Assembly: GCF_001279775.1 (NCBI RefSeq)
Contig: NZ_LGDG01000228.1
Span: 11,974 to 75,973, forward strand
Source: Streptomyces sp. MMG1533
GTDB taxonomy: Bacteria > Actinomycetota > Actinomycetes > Streptomycetales > Streptomycetaceae
DNA length: 64,000 bases
Direction of reading: 5' to 3'
The translations under genes were made by a program, and so were the position numbers. Position 1 is the stretch's first letter; every line of letters starts with the position of its first letter. Below are positions 52,223-61,279 of this stretch, piece by piece. The notes under the pieces were generated by a model. The model worked only from the letters and a program-made list of their open reading frames with translations. It was not told the origin of the DNA and did not search any database.

Positions 52223-53523
52223 GCAACCGCCATGTGGTTCGGCAGCCGTAGCTGGGCGGGGGAGAGCCCACGCAGGGTGTGGATCTCCGCGAAGCGCTCC
52301 ACCGCGCCGAACACCTCCGGTGACACACCGAGTCGCCGTAACCCCGCCAGGGCCAGCCGGATGACGGTCCGTGCGAGGTCACCCAGCTCGGGGTCGGCCA
52401 GACCGTGTCGTGCGGCGTCGACCCAGTCCTGACGCGTGGGCGACGGCGCGGCGTGGCCGAGGAGAGAGGCGACGGAGTCGGACGTGACCTCGTCGTCCAG
52501 GAGCGCCGCCACCACCGCGACGGGGACCATCCAGTCGTCGCCGCCCTGGGCGTCGAGCATGCGCAACTCCAGATGGCCGCAGGCACGGACGGGCGGAACC
52601 AGGGACTTCAGGTGATGGAAGACGTCGTCGACGTGCACGGCCCGTGGCCCCGTGCCGCGCAGCCAACGTCTCAGGGACAGCCCGGCGGGCGCCGGCTCCC
52701 AGAGGGCCGAGCGGTCCCCGGCCGGGCCGGAGTCCTCCTGCCTTATGGCCATCACCTGCGCGTCAAGGGCGTACCGGGTCCATACGCCGCGTGGATCGCT
52801 GCCCGACGGCAGCGGTCCGTTGCGGAACCGGTCCGCCCGGAACCGCAGCAGCTGCCGCCCCGAGAGCGCGGTCACCTCACGGGAGCCGCGGACCTCCAGG
52901 ACGGGGGAGTTGGCGAACACGGCCATCAGCAGCGGACCGAGCGAGTTGGCTATCTGCCACCTCCGGGACCGTCCCCGCCACCCGTCGGAGCCGTCCCCGG
53001 CATCCACGTTCACCTGCACGGACGCGGTGTTGCACAGCAGCGCGTCGCCGGCGCTTCCGAGATGCGCGTAACAGCGCTTCAGCGCCTGGTAGCGCGGCAG
53101 CGCGACGCTGAACCGCGGGGGCCGTTGGTCGAGTCCGGCTCCCACCAGCCGCATCCCCGCCTCCCGCGCCCGGCCGCGAAGGACGGCCAGATCGGCGGCC
53201 GCGGAATCGATGCAGCCCTGAAGTGAGGCGTACGGCAGACCGCTCAACTCCAGTTGGCCGCCGGGCTCCCAGGACACCTGTCCGCCGTCCGGCAGGATCC
53301 TGCCGGCCAGCCGATCGACCTCCGCCAGCTCCTCGGGGCCCGCTCGGCGTGCCGGATCGTCCACCGGCAGTACGAGCCACTCCAGCTCTACGCCAATTCG
53401 CCCCACCCGGTCTCGCGACAGCGAGTGATCGAAGATCAGTCGCTTCGCGTCCAACTCACTCAACGTACTTTCCAAAGAAGCACGCCCCCCGGTCGTTGGA
53501 TGTCCAAGTCGTACAGCCATCAT
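52219..53523 (-). CDS. Glutamate-cysteine ligase-like (GCS2/EgtA-type) enzyme
   Basis: 434 residues. The fold signature of carboxylate-amine ligases is seen as GRIGVELEWLVLPVDDP (metal-binding Glu), QVSWEPGGQLELSG and LCNTASVQVNVDAGDG, with SLGPLLMAVFANSPVLEVR typical of EgtA/GshA-B of actinomycetes. These enzymes join an amino acid to a carboxylate with ATP. No EgtB-E or mycothiol genes are nearby, so this copy is probably not the standard ergothioneine EgtA. It starts the operon with DUF2332 and hydrolase A. The start is one of two adjacent ATGs (53523, 53520). Confidence 0.82.
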   Translation of the reverse strand: MMAVRLGHPTTGGRASLESTLSELDAKRLIFDHSLSRDRVGRIGVELEWLVLPVDDPARRAGPEELAEVDRLAGRILPDGGQVSWEPGGQLELSGLPYASLQGCIDSAAADLAVLRGRAREAGMRLVGAGLDQRPPRFSVALPRYQALKRCYAHLGSAGDALLCNTASVQVNVDAGDGSDGWRGRSRRWQIANSLGPLLMAVFANSPVLEVRGSREVTALSGRQLLRFRADRFRNGPLPSGSDPRGVWTRYALDAQVMAIRQEDSGPAGDRSALWEPAPAGLSLRRWLRGTGPRAVHVDDVFHHLKSLVPPVRACGHLELRMLDAQGGDDWMVPVAVVAALLDDEVTSDSVASLLGHAAPSPTRQDWVDAARHGLADPELGDLARTVIRLALAGLRRLGVSPEVFGAVERFAEIHTLRGLSPAQLRLPNHMAVA

Positions 53524-53688
53524 TACGCCAGATCCTTTTTACCCGCGTCCAGGGGGCCGAAGGCGTGCGGAGGTGAACGTACTCAAGAAAATTCCGATTC
53601 CGCCACTTGCGGGACGGGTATTGGACTATGGTCTTGGGTCTCCGACAGCGGGGTTCGACCCGTACTCACGAAGAGAGTGACTGATTCC

Positions 53689-54534
53689 ATGTCTTCCTTT
53701 CCGTCCTCCGAGCACTTGACGCACAAGCGTTTCGGACAGCTGACCTATTTGGAACGTGTGGCCGATTCTCGTAGGGTCAGCGTGTTCTTTCATGGTCTGG
53801 GGCTGGATGCGACGGATTATCAGGAGTATCTGGAGACTCACGAAACCCATGGAATTGCCGTCAGTCTGGCCGGTTACGCCCCGGGGCACGCGGATCCGCT
53901 CCCTCCGGTACCGGCCAGTCGGCATGTCGAGATGGTGGCGGGCCTCGTCGACCTCATCAGCAGAAACAATCCGGACAAACGGATCGACCTGATCGGGTTC
54001 TCCCTGGGTGCCGACCTGGTGTTGCAGCTCGCGGAGTGGTGGACGAACGACCCCGGGCGTACGCGCCCTCCGGTCTCCGGCGTGCTCCTGCTCGATCCCA
54101 ACGTGAATCAATCGACCATGACGATCTCGCGGCTATTCGCATCGGCGGACCGACGTGATCCCACACCCGCGCTGAAGGAACTGGTCGGGTTGGCGCGGGA
54201 TCGTGACGTGCTGCGTTCCCTGCGCGACTACGCCAGCAAAATCTCGTCAAAGGATTTCAGCCAGGTGCATCGGCTGGCCAACGACATGATCCGTTACTGG
54301 GATCCGGTCGGATACGATCAGTTTGGGGCCCGTGTCGCTCGCGTGACTGAAATCGCGGATGTGGTGAGTATCGTGCTCTCCGCCGATTACGAGGAGCATC
54401 TCGAGGGCATGAAGAACGCCGTGCGGCGCAAAAGCCCTCGCGCGGACGATGTGCTCTTCAATATCACGGAGCTCGATCATTTCGAGCTTATTGAGAGCGA
54501 CTTTCTGTCACGTGAGCTGAAAGCCATCGGGTGA
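53689..54534 (+). CDS. Soluble alpha/beta hydrolase B, paralogue of hydrolase A
   Basis: 281 residues. Oxyanion region VFFHGLGLDATDY, nucleophile elbow DLIGFSLGADLVLQLAEWW (GFSLG), acidic VLLLDPNVNQSTM and late His in ITELDHFELIESDF repeat the plan of hydrolase A, without its membrane helices. A shared block ASKISSKDFSQVHRLANDM supports common descent. The base composition is visibly less GC-rich than that of neighbouring genes. It is divergent from the ligase operon with a 165-bp promoter gap and ends before a hairpin. The ATG at 53689 or GTG at 53677 could be the start. Confidence 0.8.
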   Translation: MSSFPSSEHLTHKRFGQLTYLERVADSRRVSVFFHGLGLDATDYQEYLETHETHGIAVSLAGYAPGHADPLPPVPASRHVEMVAGLVDLISRNNPDKRIDLIGFSLGADLVLQLAEWWTNDPGRTRPPVSGVLLLDPNVNQSTMTISRLFASADRRDPTPALKELVGLARDRDVLRSLRDYASKISSKDFSQVHRLANDMIRYWDPVGYDQFGARVARVTEIADVVSIVLSADYEEHLEGMKNAVRRKSPRADDVLFNITELDHFELIESDFLSRELKAIG

Positions 54535-54602
54535 GGACGGCGGCGAGGGCCGGGTCCGGGGCCGGGTCCGGGGCGTAGAGGGTGCTGCTGCCTCCCCCGG
54601 GA

Positions 54603-54633
54603 CGGGCCGACGGCGCCGGGAGCCGTCGGCCCG
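54603..54633. terminator. Hairpin terminator between hydrolase B and the P450
   Basis: A 12-bp perfect stem CGGGCCGACGGC / GCCGTCGGCCCG with a 7-base loop lies between two convergent genes. It is followed by AGTTTGTC on the plus strand. Confidence 0.8.
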
Positions 54634-54639
54634 AGTTTG

Positions 54640-55875
54640 TCAGGCCAGGCTGACCCGGAGTTCCTTCACACCGTTGATCCACGCGGAGCGCAGCCGCCGC
54701 GGGTCGCCCGCCGGCCGCAGCTCCGGCATCGCGTCGGCTATCGCGTTGAAGATGAGGTCGATTTCGAGGACGGCCAGGGACTTGCCCAGGCAGTAGTGCG
54801 GGCCTCCGCCGCCGAAGCCGAGGTGGGGGTTCGGGTCTCGGGTGATGTCGAAGGCGTCCGGGTTCTCGAAGACCTCGGGGTCGTGGTTGGCGGCGGCGTA
54901 GAAGAGGCCGACGCGGTCGCCCTTCCTGATCTGCTTGCCGCCGAGTTCGGTGTCCTGGGTGGCGGTGCGCTGGAAGGAGTTGACGGGTGTGGCCCAGCGG
55001 ACGATCTCCTCGGCGGCGGTCGCCGGCCGCTCCGCCTTGTACCGCTCCCACTGGTCGGGGTGGGTGAGGAAGGCGTGCATGCCGTGGGTGATGGCGTTGC
55101 GCGTGGTCTCGTTCCCCGCGACGGCCAGCATCAGCACGAAGAACCCGAACTCGTCCGAGTTGAGGTTGCCCTCGTCCTCGGCCGACACCAGCGTCGTCAC
55201 GATGTCCTTGGCCGGGCACTGCTTGCGATCGGCGGCCATGTTCATCGCGTACGCGATGAGTTCGATGGCCGATTCCTGGCCGACCTCCTCGGTGATCGCG
55301 TACTCCGGATCGTCGTACGAGATCATCTTGTTGGACCAGTCGAAGATCTTGGCCCGGTCGTCCTGCGGGATGCCGATGAGCTCGGCTATCGCCTGCAGCG
55401 GCAGTTCGCAGGCGACCTGCGTGACGAAGTCGAAGGAGCCGGAGCGGGCGCGGGCCTCCGTGACGATCGCGTGGGCGCGGGCGCGCAGGGTGTCCTCCAG
55501 TGCGCGGATGGCCCTCGGGGTGAACACCCGCTGCACGATCTGGCGGACCCGGGTGTGTTCCGGCGGGTCCATGTTGAGCAGGATCAGCCGCTGGGCGTCG
55601 ATCGCGTCGCGCTCGATGTGCTCGTTGAAGCGGATGATCGCCGTGTTGAGGTACGAGGAGAACAGCTCCGGGTGCGTCGACACGTACTTGACGTCCGCGT
55701 GCCGGGTGACGGCCCAGTACCCCTCGTCCTGGAAGCCGGCGAGGTTCGATGTCTGGGGGACCCAGTGAACCGGCTCGGCTCGGCGCAGCTCGGCGAACTC
55801 CGGCAGGGGGACGCGGTGTTGCAGCAGATCGGGATCGGTGAAGTCGAACCCGTCGGGGAGAGCTGGACAGGGCAT
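54640..55875 (-). CDS. Cytochrome P450, CYP125-like
   Basis: 411 residues. The heme ligand motif is FGGGGPHYCLGKSLA (Cys ligand), the I-helix oxygen motif AVAGNETTRN, and the ExxR pair EEIVRW. The N-terminus MPCPALPDGFDFTDPDLLQH is the typical CYP125 opening. CYP125 oxidises the terminal carbon of the sterol side chain, the first step of side-chain breakdown. A divergent FadA5-type thiolase is next door, as with cyp125/fadA5 in Mycobacterium (from memory). The start is ATG 55875 with GGAG six bases upstream; the longer ATG 55923 has no ribosome site. Confidence 0.88.
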   Translation of the reverse strand: MPCPALPDGFDFTDPDLLQHRVPLPEFAELRRAEPVHWVPQTSNLAGFQDEGYWAVTRHADVKYVSTHPELFSSYLNTAIIRFNEHIERDAIDAQRLILLNMDPPEHTRVRQIVQRVFTPRAIRALEDTLRARAHAIVTEARARSGSFDFVTQVACELPLQAIAELIGIPQDDRAKIFDWSNKMISYDDPEYAITEEVGQESAIELIAYAMNMAADRKQCPAKDIVTTLVSAEDEGNLNSDEFGFFVLMLAVAGNETTRNAITHGMHAFLTHPDQWERYKAERPATAAEEIVRWATPVNSFQRTATQDTELGGKQIRKGDRVGLFYAAANHDPEVFENPDAFDITRDPNPHLGFGGGGPHYCLGKSLAVLEIDLIFNAIADAMPELRPAGDPRRLRSAWINGVKELRVSLA

Positions 55876-55947
55876 GGGCGACTCCAGCTGAGGTCTGGGC
55901 CGTGGTGTCTTCTGACGGGCCATCAGGAATGAGGTCGCCGTGAAGGT

Positions 55948-55961
55948 AGTAACGGGTTCTA
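55948..55961. promoter_or_regulatory. KstR-like operator, P450 side
   Basis: On the minus strand this reads TAGAACCCGTTACT, matching seven of eight fixed positions of the remembered KstR consensus TNNAACNNGTTNNA. It lies about 75-85 bases upstream of the P450 start. Confidence 0.55.
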
Positions 55962-56040
55962 GAAGTAGCAAGAGGTGCGGCGCCTCGAATTGACTGCACG
56001 CCCCTTGCGGTGGCGGGCGACCGGTCAGCAGACTGCAGGT

Positions 56041-57296
<1,256 letters not shown>

Positions 57297-57437
57297 CCGC
57301 CGTCCAGGAAACCAAGGTGGTGAACGCGGCGGGGGCGATGGTGAGGATCGGTCCCGCCGGGTTCTCGGAGTCGCGGATGGCGGTGACGATGAGTTTCGCT
57401 CGCCGCAGCTGTCCTCATTTGCGAGGAGGTGTTCGCG

Positions 57438-57905
57438 ATGGACGACCTGGACGCAGCGGCACGGCAGGAAGCCCTGAGGCGGTTGGACGTTCTGGTGGGT
57501 GAGTGGGCGGTGGAGGCCGAGTTCGCCGGTCTGCCGCCGTCCGTCGGGCACAGCGTGTTCGAGTGGACCTTGGACGGGCAGTTCCTGCTCCAGCGCACCC
57601 GGGCCCCGAAACCCGCGCCGGACAGCATGGCGATCGTCGCGGTGGTCCCGGAGGCGGGCGGCGAGTACACGTATCACTACTACGACTCGCGGGGTGTCGT
57701 ACGGCTGTACTCGATGACCTTCGCCGACGGGGTGTGGCGGTTGCTGCGCGAGGCGCCGGACTTCTCGCCCCTGTCCTTCCGGCAGCGGTTCACCGGGCAG
57801 GTCGGCGACGACGGCAACACCATTCACGGAGTCTGGGACCGGTCGGCGGACGACTCGGCTGCCTGGGAGAAGGACATCGTCTTCACCTACCGCAGGAGCG
57901 AATGA
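57438..57905 (+). CDS. DUF1579-like hypothetical protein
   Basis: 155 residues. The order VLVGEWAVEAEF, HSVFEWTLDGQFLLQRTRAP, YTYHYYDSRGVVRLYSMTF and IHGVWDRS suggests a small beta-barrel (lipocalin-like, DUF1579 type). No catalytic residues are apparent. GAGGAGGT lies about six bases before ATG 57438. One base separates it from the next ATG, and the two probably form an operon. Confidence 0.72.
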   Translation: MDDLDAAARQEALRRLDVLVGEWAVEAEFAGLPPSVGHSVFEWTLDGQFLLQRTRAPKPAPDSMAIVAVVPEAGGEYTYHYYDSRGVVRLYSMTFADGVWRLLREAPDFSPLSFRQRFTGQVGDDGNTIHGVWDRSADDSAAWEKDIVFTYRRSE

Positions 57906-57906
57906 G

Positions 57907-58398
57907 ATGACTCCCGCCGGATCCGCCGGATCCGCTGTTTCGCCTGCCGAGATCGCACGCGGCATCGTCGACGCGAGCCTGTACATGGTGCTCGCCACCG
58001 CCGACGCGGAAGGCCGGCCGTGGAGTTCCCCGGTCTACTTCGCCCACCTGGAGTGCCGCGAGTTCTTGTGGGTCTCCTCGCCGCAGGCCGCGCACTCGCG
58101 CAACATCGCGCTACGACCCCGGGTGGGCATCGCCGTCTTCGACTCGTCGGCGGCGATCGGCACCGGCCAAGGTGTGTACATGTCCGCTCTGGCCGAACCG
58201 GTGGCAGGGCCGCCCGACATCGAGCGCGCCATGGAAGTCTTCTGCCACCGCTCCCTCCTCCACGGCGGCCGCGCCTGGACACCCGACGACGTGAACCCCT
58301 CCTCCGGCCTGACGCTGTACCGCGCGGTGGCCGACGGGCATTGGATCCTGGCCAAGGACGGAGGGCCGGACCACCGGATCCCGGTGGACCTCATATGA
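57907..58398 (+). CDS. Pyridoxamine 5'-phosphate oxidase-like flavoprotein
   Basis: 163 residues with the split-barrel flavin-binding fold: LYMVLATADAEGRPWSSPVY, FLWVSSPQAAHSRNIALRPR and GVYMSALAEPV. The pattern is that of the PNPOx-like or F420-dependent reductase superfamily; the exact cofactor and substrate cannot be told. It starts one base after the stop of the upstream gene. Confidence 0.82.
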   Translation: MTPAGSAGSAVSPAEIARGIVDASLYMVLATADAEGRPWSSPVYFAHLECREFLWVSSPQAAHSRNIALRPRVGIAVFDSSAAIGTGQGVYMSALAEPVAGPPDIERAMEVFCHRSLLHGGRAWTPDDVNPSSGLTLYRAVADGHWILAKDGGPDHRIPVDLI

Positions 58399-58535
58399 GT
58401 GGGGGAGGGGAGCCGGTGACGGGCACGGACGACTTCCGGGGCGGCACGCTCACCGGCTTCGCCTCCGACCCGGCGGCCCATGACTGCTTGCCGCGCCTCC
58501 ACGGAAACGATCCCGATCCTGTGCGCTGAGGGCCG

Positions 58536-59231
58536 CTACTCCCGCCCTGAAGCCGTCACCGCCAGCGCCCCGACAACCAGTGCTGTGACCAGCAACGGAA
58601 TGCCCAGCCCGTGGTGCAGCACCAGCCATGCCCCGAGTGCCGCGCCCGCGAGCATCGCGACCACCGAGGCCGTGCGGCGGGGGGAGTGCGTGCCGGGGCC
58701 GCCGCCCGCGCGGGAGTCGGCGGCGAGACCGGTCAGGGTCATCGTCAGGACCGTGGTCGTGAGGTCGGGGACGCCGAGGCGGCGGACGGTTGCGTTTCGG
58801 AGGCCCATCGCGAAGGCCGTGACCGCGATCAGGATGTAGATCGTCGCCGTGGCGTCGGGGGCGGCGGAGGCGACCACCGATGACCCGCCGAGCAGGAGCG
58901 CCTCCGCGGCGAGGGTGAGGCGGGCCCAGGTGCGGCGGGAGCCCTTGCCGAGGTGTACGGCGATACGGCCGCCCGCCGCCGCGCCCGCCACGAAGGAGCC
59001 CAGCGAGGTCAGCGTGTGCGGGACCGAGAAGCCGGGGGCGCCCGCCGCCGCGAAGCCCAGTACCACCACGTTGCCGGTCATGTTGGCGGTGAAGACGTGG
59101 CCGAGGCCGAGGTAGCTCACCGCGTCGATGAGGCCGCTGACGACGGTCAGTGTCAGCAGCACGGCAACCAGGGGTAGTCCGCGCGCCTCGCGGGTGGCGT
59201 CTGCGTCCGCCGTGGTGCTGTCCGCGCTCAC
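58536..59231 (-). CDS. DUF1275 (YoaK-like) membrane protein
   Basis: 231 residues with six predicted helices and the DUF1275 signature. The motif VSGLIDAVSYLGLGHVFTAN, followed by MTGNVVVLGFAAAG, is the family's conserved N-terminus; GLRNATVRRLGVPDLTTTVL is its second. The function is unknown and transport is suspected. GTG 59231 has GGAGG five bases upstream. Confidence 0.9.
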   Translation of the reverse strand: MSADSTTADADATREARGLPLVAVLLTLTVVSGLIDAVSYLGLGHVFTANMTGNVVVLGFAAAGAPGFSVPHTLTSLGSFVAGAAAGGRIAVHLGKGSRRTWARLTLAAEALLLGGSSVVASAAPDATATIYILIAVTAFAMGLRNATVRRLGVPDLTTTVLTMTLTGLAADSRAGGGPGTHSPRRTASVVAMLAGAALGAWLVLHHGLGIPLLVTALVVGALAVTASGRE

Positions 59232-59687
59232 TTGGCCTCCGGGTGGTGGGTGGGTCGGGTCTGCTCAGTTCAGCACTGAGGAGTGGGGAGCTCTCGGATG
59301 TCTCGGGGTACGACAAGGCCGAGCGCGCCGCTGACATGCTTGCTGCGCAGCCGACGACTCTCGGTGAGCCGTACTCGCGCCACCAGCGTGAGGGTGCCGA
59401 GGTCGAGCGCGCCCAGCAGGCGCAGAAGGTGTGCGAAGCAGACCACGGTCTCCCGCCGAGCATCGCTACGACCGGACGGAGTGTCGCAGGGTGAGCCGGC
59501 ACGGTGTGCGCGGATGACCCAGCCGTAGATCTCCAATATCGAGGGCGGGGACGCTGTGCCGGGCGGAAACTCGGCGGCCTGAGTCGGGCGGCGGGGCGAA
59601 GTGGCTGAGGAAGGGATACGGCGAAGGCGGCGGCCCCGGGGATCGGGGGCCGCCGCCTTCGCGTCGAGGGGGCTGATCGGTGCCGGA
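59232..59687. other. Intergenic region, possible gene remnant
   Basis: Apart from the terminator at 59621-59662 this stretch holds only short open frames without ribosome sites or recognisable motifs, including an 88-codon frame on the minus strand (59270-59536). It may be degraded coding DNA, but I cannot assign a family. Confidence 0.4.
59621..59662 (-). terminator. Hairpin terminator of the transglycosylase gene
   Basis: A 17-bp perfect stem (GCGAAGGCGGCGGCCCC and complement) with an 8-base loop lies 26 bases after the stop codon on the minus strand. Confidence 0.85.
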
Positions 59688-60107
59688 TCAGTACCAGCCG
59701 TTGGCCTGCCAGAACGCCCAGGCGCCGGTCGGGCTGCCGTAGCGGGAGTTCATGTAGTCGAGGCCCCACTCGATCTGGGTCTCGGCGCTGGTCTTCCAGT
59801 CGGAGCCGGCGGAGGCCATCTTGGAGCCGGGCAGGGCCTGGACCAGGCCGTAGGCGCCGGAGGAGGAGTTCGTGGCGTCGACGTCCCAGCCGCTCTCGTG
59901 CTCGACGATCTTGCTGAAGGCGTTGTACTGGGCGGTGTCCGGGATCAGCTTGTGCGCGATCGCCTTCGCCTCGGCCGAGGAGGCCGTGGTGGCCGCATGG
60001 GCGGGAGCCGCGGTCAGGGCCATGCCGGTGGAGGCGGCGGCCAGCGCGACGGCGGTGAGGGCCTTCTTCGGGGAGGCGATGCGACGAGCGATGCGGGTGA
60101 CGGACAC
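59688..60107 (-). CDS. Secreted transglycosylase (SLT-type)
   Basis: 139 residues. A signal peptide (ARRIASPKKALTAVALAAAS, then TGMALTAAPAHA) is followed by a small lysozyme-like domain. It has the SLT motif FSKIVEHESGWDVDATNSSS (catalytic Glu), GAYGLVQALPGSKM and QIEWGLDYMNSRYGSPTGAW. It would cleave peptidoglycan glycan strands outside the cell. GTG 60107 has AAAAGG about six bases upstream. The 350-bp upstream region (60108-60454) contains a perfect 16-bp palindrome (60177-60192) but no ydaO-type riboswitch that I can see. Confidence 0.85.
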   Translation of the reverse strand: MSVTRIARRIASPKKALTAVALAAASTGMALTAAPAHAATTASSAEAKAIAHKLIPDTAQYNAFSKIVEHESGWDVDATNSSSGAYGLVQALPGSKMASAGSDWKTSAETQIEWGLDYMNSRYGSPTGAWAFWQANGWY

Positions 60108-60454
60108 GGAGAACCTTTTCTTCGGGGACCGGGCTGTCGCGGCGTGCCGTGGCCACGTGGTGCGGGGCGGTGGCATGCCGCGGCGCCGCGGCCCTGGGGG
60201 GCACGTCGGCGCCGTGCGACGTCATCCAGAGAAACAGGCTCGATCCCCGTCCGCAATGACCCCTTTTACTAGTTGTGGTCGCATGTGGGCCGTTGGCCTG
60301 TTCTGTGACCTGGCTCTCAATGTGCAGGTCAGGGTGGGTGCGGGCGCGTACATGCCAAGCGATAAGGTCTACGATCCGGCCTCGTAGGTGACCTGGGTCA
60401 TGTGGGGTGCTTCACCGTTGAACCGCCGTGGTGTGACAGCCGGCGCACGACGGT

Positions 60455-61279
60455 TCACCCAGCGGGGGCGTCGAAAGTGACCGGCGTCTCGAAAGCCGCC
60501 CGGCGGGTGGCCCGGCGGAGGGCCCGGAGGATCGCCGGGCCGAGCAGCGCCGTCAGAACGACCGTGACCAGCGCCCGGCCCAGGTCCCAGCCGAGCGAGG
60601 TGGCCAGGCAGTACGCGACGAAGCGGGCCAGGTTGGCGGCGACCGCCCCGTCCGGGTGGAAGGCGATGTTCGAGGCGTTCTCCGTCATGAAGGTCCAGCC
60701 CGCGAGGTTCGTGATCGTGCCGTACGCGAAGGCGGAGAGGAAGCCGTAGACGCCGAGGAGCGCGAGTTCGGCACGCCCGCGCAGACGGTCGGGGCCCGGG
60801 AGCAGGCCCGCCCCCATCGTGAACCAGCCCATCGCCAGCATCTGGAACGGCATCCATGGACCCACCCCGCCCGTGAGCAGCGCCGACGCGAACATCGTCA
60901 CCGAGCCGAGCACGAAGCCGAAGCCGGGGCCGAGCACGCGTCCGCTCAGCACCATCAGGAAGAACATCGGCTCGATGCCGGCCGTCCCGGCGCCGATGGG
61001 GCGCAGTGCCGCGCCGGTGGCTGCCAGTACGCCGAGCATCGCCACCGCCTTCGGGCCGAGGCCGGACTCGGAGATCGTCGCCGCCAGGACCGCGACGAGG
61101 AGGAGCAGCAGGCCCGCGAAGAGCCACGGGGCGTCCCGCACGTGTGCGCCGACCTGGGAGGTGGGCGGGGTGAGGAACGGCCAGCCGAGGGCGGCGACGC
61201 CGACCGCGCTGACGAGGATCAGGGCGGACACGGAACGGGGGCCCAGGCGGACGGCCTTGGCCTGGCGGGTGTCGGTCAT
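60455..61279 (-). CDS. ECF transporter S component
   Basis: 274 residues with about six to seven helices. Its segments SALILVSAVGVAALGWPFLT, MLGVLAATGAALRPIGAGTA, EPMFFLMVLSGRVLGPGFGF and GWFTMGAGLLPG are typical of substrate-binding ECF S components that pair with the following ATPases and T subunit. The ATG overlaps the ATPase gene stop by four bases (ATGA). The bound vitamin or metal is not deducible. Confidence 0.86.
   Translation of the reverse strand: MTDTRQAKAVRLGPRSVSALILVSAVGVAALGWPFLTPPTSQVGAHVRDAPWLFAGLLLLLVAVLAATISESGLGPKAVAMLGVLAATGAALRPIGAGTAGIEPMFFLMVLSGRVLGPGFGFVLGSVTMFASALLTGGVGPWMPFQMLAMGWFTMGAGLLPGPDRLRGRAELALLGVYGFLSAFAYGTITNLAGWTFMTENASNIAFHPDGAVAANLARFVAYCLATSLGWDLGRALVTVVLTALLGPAILRALRRATRRAAFETPVTFDAPAG

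Noticed and set aside
51138..52586. Upstream extension of the hydrolase A frame
   Set aside because: It runs through DUF2332 and the ligase in another frame and is Arg/Pro/Gly-rich; the real start is inside the ATGA overlap.
60108..60454. c-di-AMP (ydaO) riboswitch before the transglycosylase
   Set aside because: Such leaders are common before cell-wall hydrolases in actinobacteria, but the expected conserved blocks were not found here; only a 16-bp palindrome is present.
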